This document shows positions 63,196-64,000 of a stretch of DNA of 64,000 bases, piece by piece (position 1 is the stretch's first letter; each line of letters begins with the position of its first letter). The DNA is taken from contig BCIO01000006.1 of assembly GCA_001599975.1 (NCBI GenBank), forward strand, positions 863,587 through 927,586. Reading direction: 5' to 3'. The notes under the pieces are model-generated. The model saw only the letters and a list, made by a program, of their open reading frames with translations. It did no database searches and was not told where the DNA came from. The position numbers were made by a program, and so were the translations under genes. The stretch is from Cystobasidiopsis lactophilus. Lineage: Eukaryota > Basidiomycota > Agaricostilbomycetes > Agaricostilbales > Chionosphaeraceae.

Positions 63196-64000
63196 ATGGT
63201 GTGTTGTGGCCCTCAATAAGATCGCAGAACTACAGACTAATGCTTAGTGATTTGCAGGGACGCTACGGTGGGTTTCCAAGCAGCGAGCAACTGGGCGCAG
63301 GACGCTGATTTTGTTGGTCGCCCAAACGAGCAGCCGCTGTTCACCTGCTCAAGGGCAAAGACGACCGCAAGAAGTTTGGTCTGTCCAAGGGCAACTACCT
63401 CCGCGTCCATTTCAAAAACACCAGGTGCGTTTGGAGCGCCGCGCAGGCAACATTGGCGGACACCACGTCTGACAATAGCTGGTCTCTATTCCACAGGGAA
63501 ACCGCAGCGGCCGTCGCTGGCTGGAAGGTGTCCAAGGCGCTCAAGTACCTCGCCGACGTCCAGGAGCACAAGCAGGTCGTGCCGTTCAGGAGGTTCAACG
63601 GAGGTGTCGGTCGGGCTTCCCAGGCAAAGGCTTTCAAGGCCACCCAAGGTGCGTTTGCCATGTTCCCCCTATTCATGTCTTGGGACATTGCCCATGTTCC
63701 TCGCACGCACAGGACGATGGCCCGTCAAGTCTGCCAAGTTCTTGGCCAACCTGATCCGCAACGCCGAGGCTAATGCGACCGCCAACGAGCTCGACTCGGA
63801 GGACCTCATCATCCGCAACATCAACGTCCAGCAAGCCCCCAAGACCCACCGCAGAACCTACAGGGCCCACGGCCGAATCAACCCATACAAGGTTGGTTTC
63901 TTTGACCATCGAATTCGAGTATCGAATAGTCGCTCATCGAGTACCAACAGGGCCACCCCTGCCACATCGAGATTGTCGTCGCACCAGCTGGCGTCGAACT
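63196..64000 (+). CDS. RPL17: 60S ribosomal protein L17 (uL22), partial at window end
   Basis: Clear uL22 family exons: [17 protein letters not shown]; intron 63425-63496; [20 protein letters not shown], then [20 protein letters not shown]; intron 63649-63712; [49 protein letters not shown]; intron 63892-63950; [16 protein letters not shown], running off the window. [23 protein letters not shown] and the [18 protein letters not shown] block are hallmarks. The ATG at 63196 after a pyrimidine tract is the expected start (ATGGT...), but the join of the first residues to KFGLSKGNY is unclear: a GGACGCTACGG exon after the acceptor at 63258 does not stay in frame without another intron. Known: L17 lines the nascent peptide exit tunnel. 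Confidence 0.9.

Overview
The window reads as nuclear DNA of a fungus, most likely a basidiomycete. Genes are dense on both strands and most are cut by short introns of about 45-80 bases with GT...AG ends. The protein set is fungal: an ERMES subunit (MDM34), anthranilate phosphoribosyltransferase, a septation-type coiled-coil protein and VMA21. A secreted jelly-roll plus single-helix membrane protein of a kind common in basidiomycetes is also present. The phylum is an inference; I cannot name a genus. No rRNA, tRNA, CRISPR or viral element was recognised.

Layout. 0-9 kb: a secreted beta-helix protein and an SRR1-like protein on the minus strand, then a Virilizer-like m6A-writer subunit on the plus strand. 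9.5-10.4 kb: a non-autonomous DNA transposon (MITE) with an 8-bp target duplication. 10.9-13.9 kb: a single-pass membrane protein and a leucine-rich-repeat type protein. 14-18.9 kb: MDM34 and a split-BTB protein (minus). 19.8-27.1 kb: a methyltransferase, two paralogous D-2-hydroxyacid dehydrogenases flanking an unrecognised gene, and VMA21. 27.4-35.2 kb: two small unknown genes, a TRAPPC10/Trs130 homologue and glyoxalase II. 35.4-40.3 kb: a CCCH zinc-finger protein and two F-box-like proteins. 40.5-46.6 kb: an MFS drug transporter, a DXD glycosyltransferase, a Sfk1/Frag1 membrane protein and a CsbD-like stress protein. 47-53 kb: TRP4, a third F-box-like gene and the septation coiled-coil protein. 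53.4-58.6 kb: a secreted beta-lactamase-family hydrolase divergent from a sugar transporter. 58.7-62.7 kb: three tandem genes of an unrecognised small helical protein family. 63.2 kb to the edge: ribosomal protein L17 (uL22), cut by the window end.

Most genes are unrelated housekeeping functions, so this is ordinary chromosome rather than a biosynthetic cluster. The accessory-looking parts are the MITE, the dehydrogenase duplication (21.1-26.6 kb) and the tandem triplet at 58.7-62.7 kb. The triplet is the best candidate for something undescribed: the three predicted proteins share exon order and splice positions but have diverged strongly. Exon boundaries were read by eye from splice signals and frame continuity, so outer limits are firmer than internal ones.
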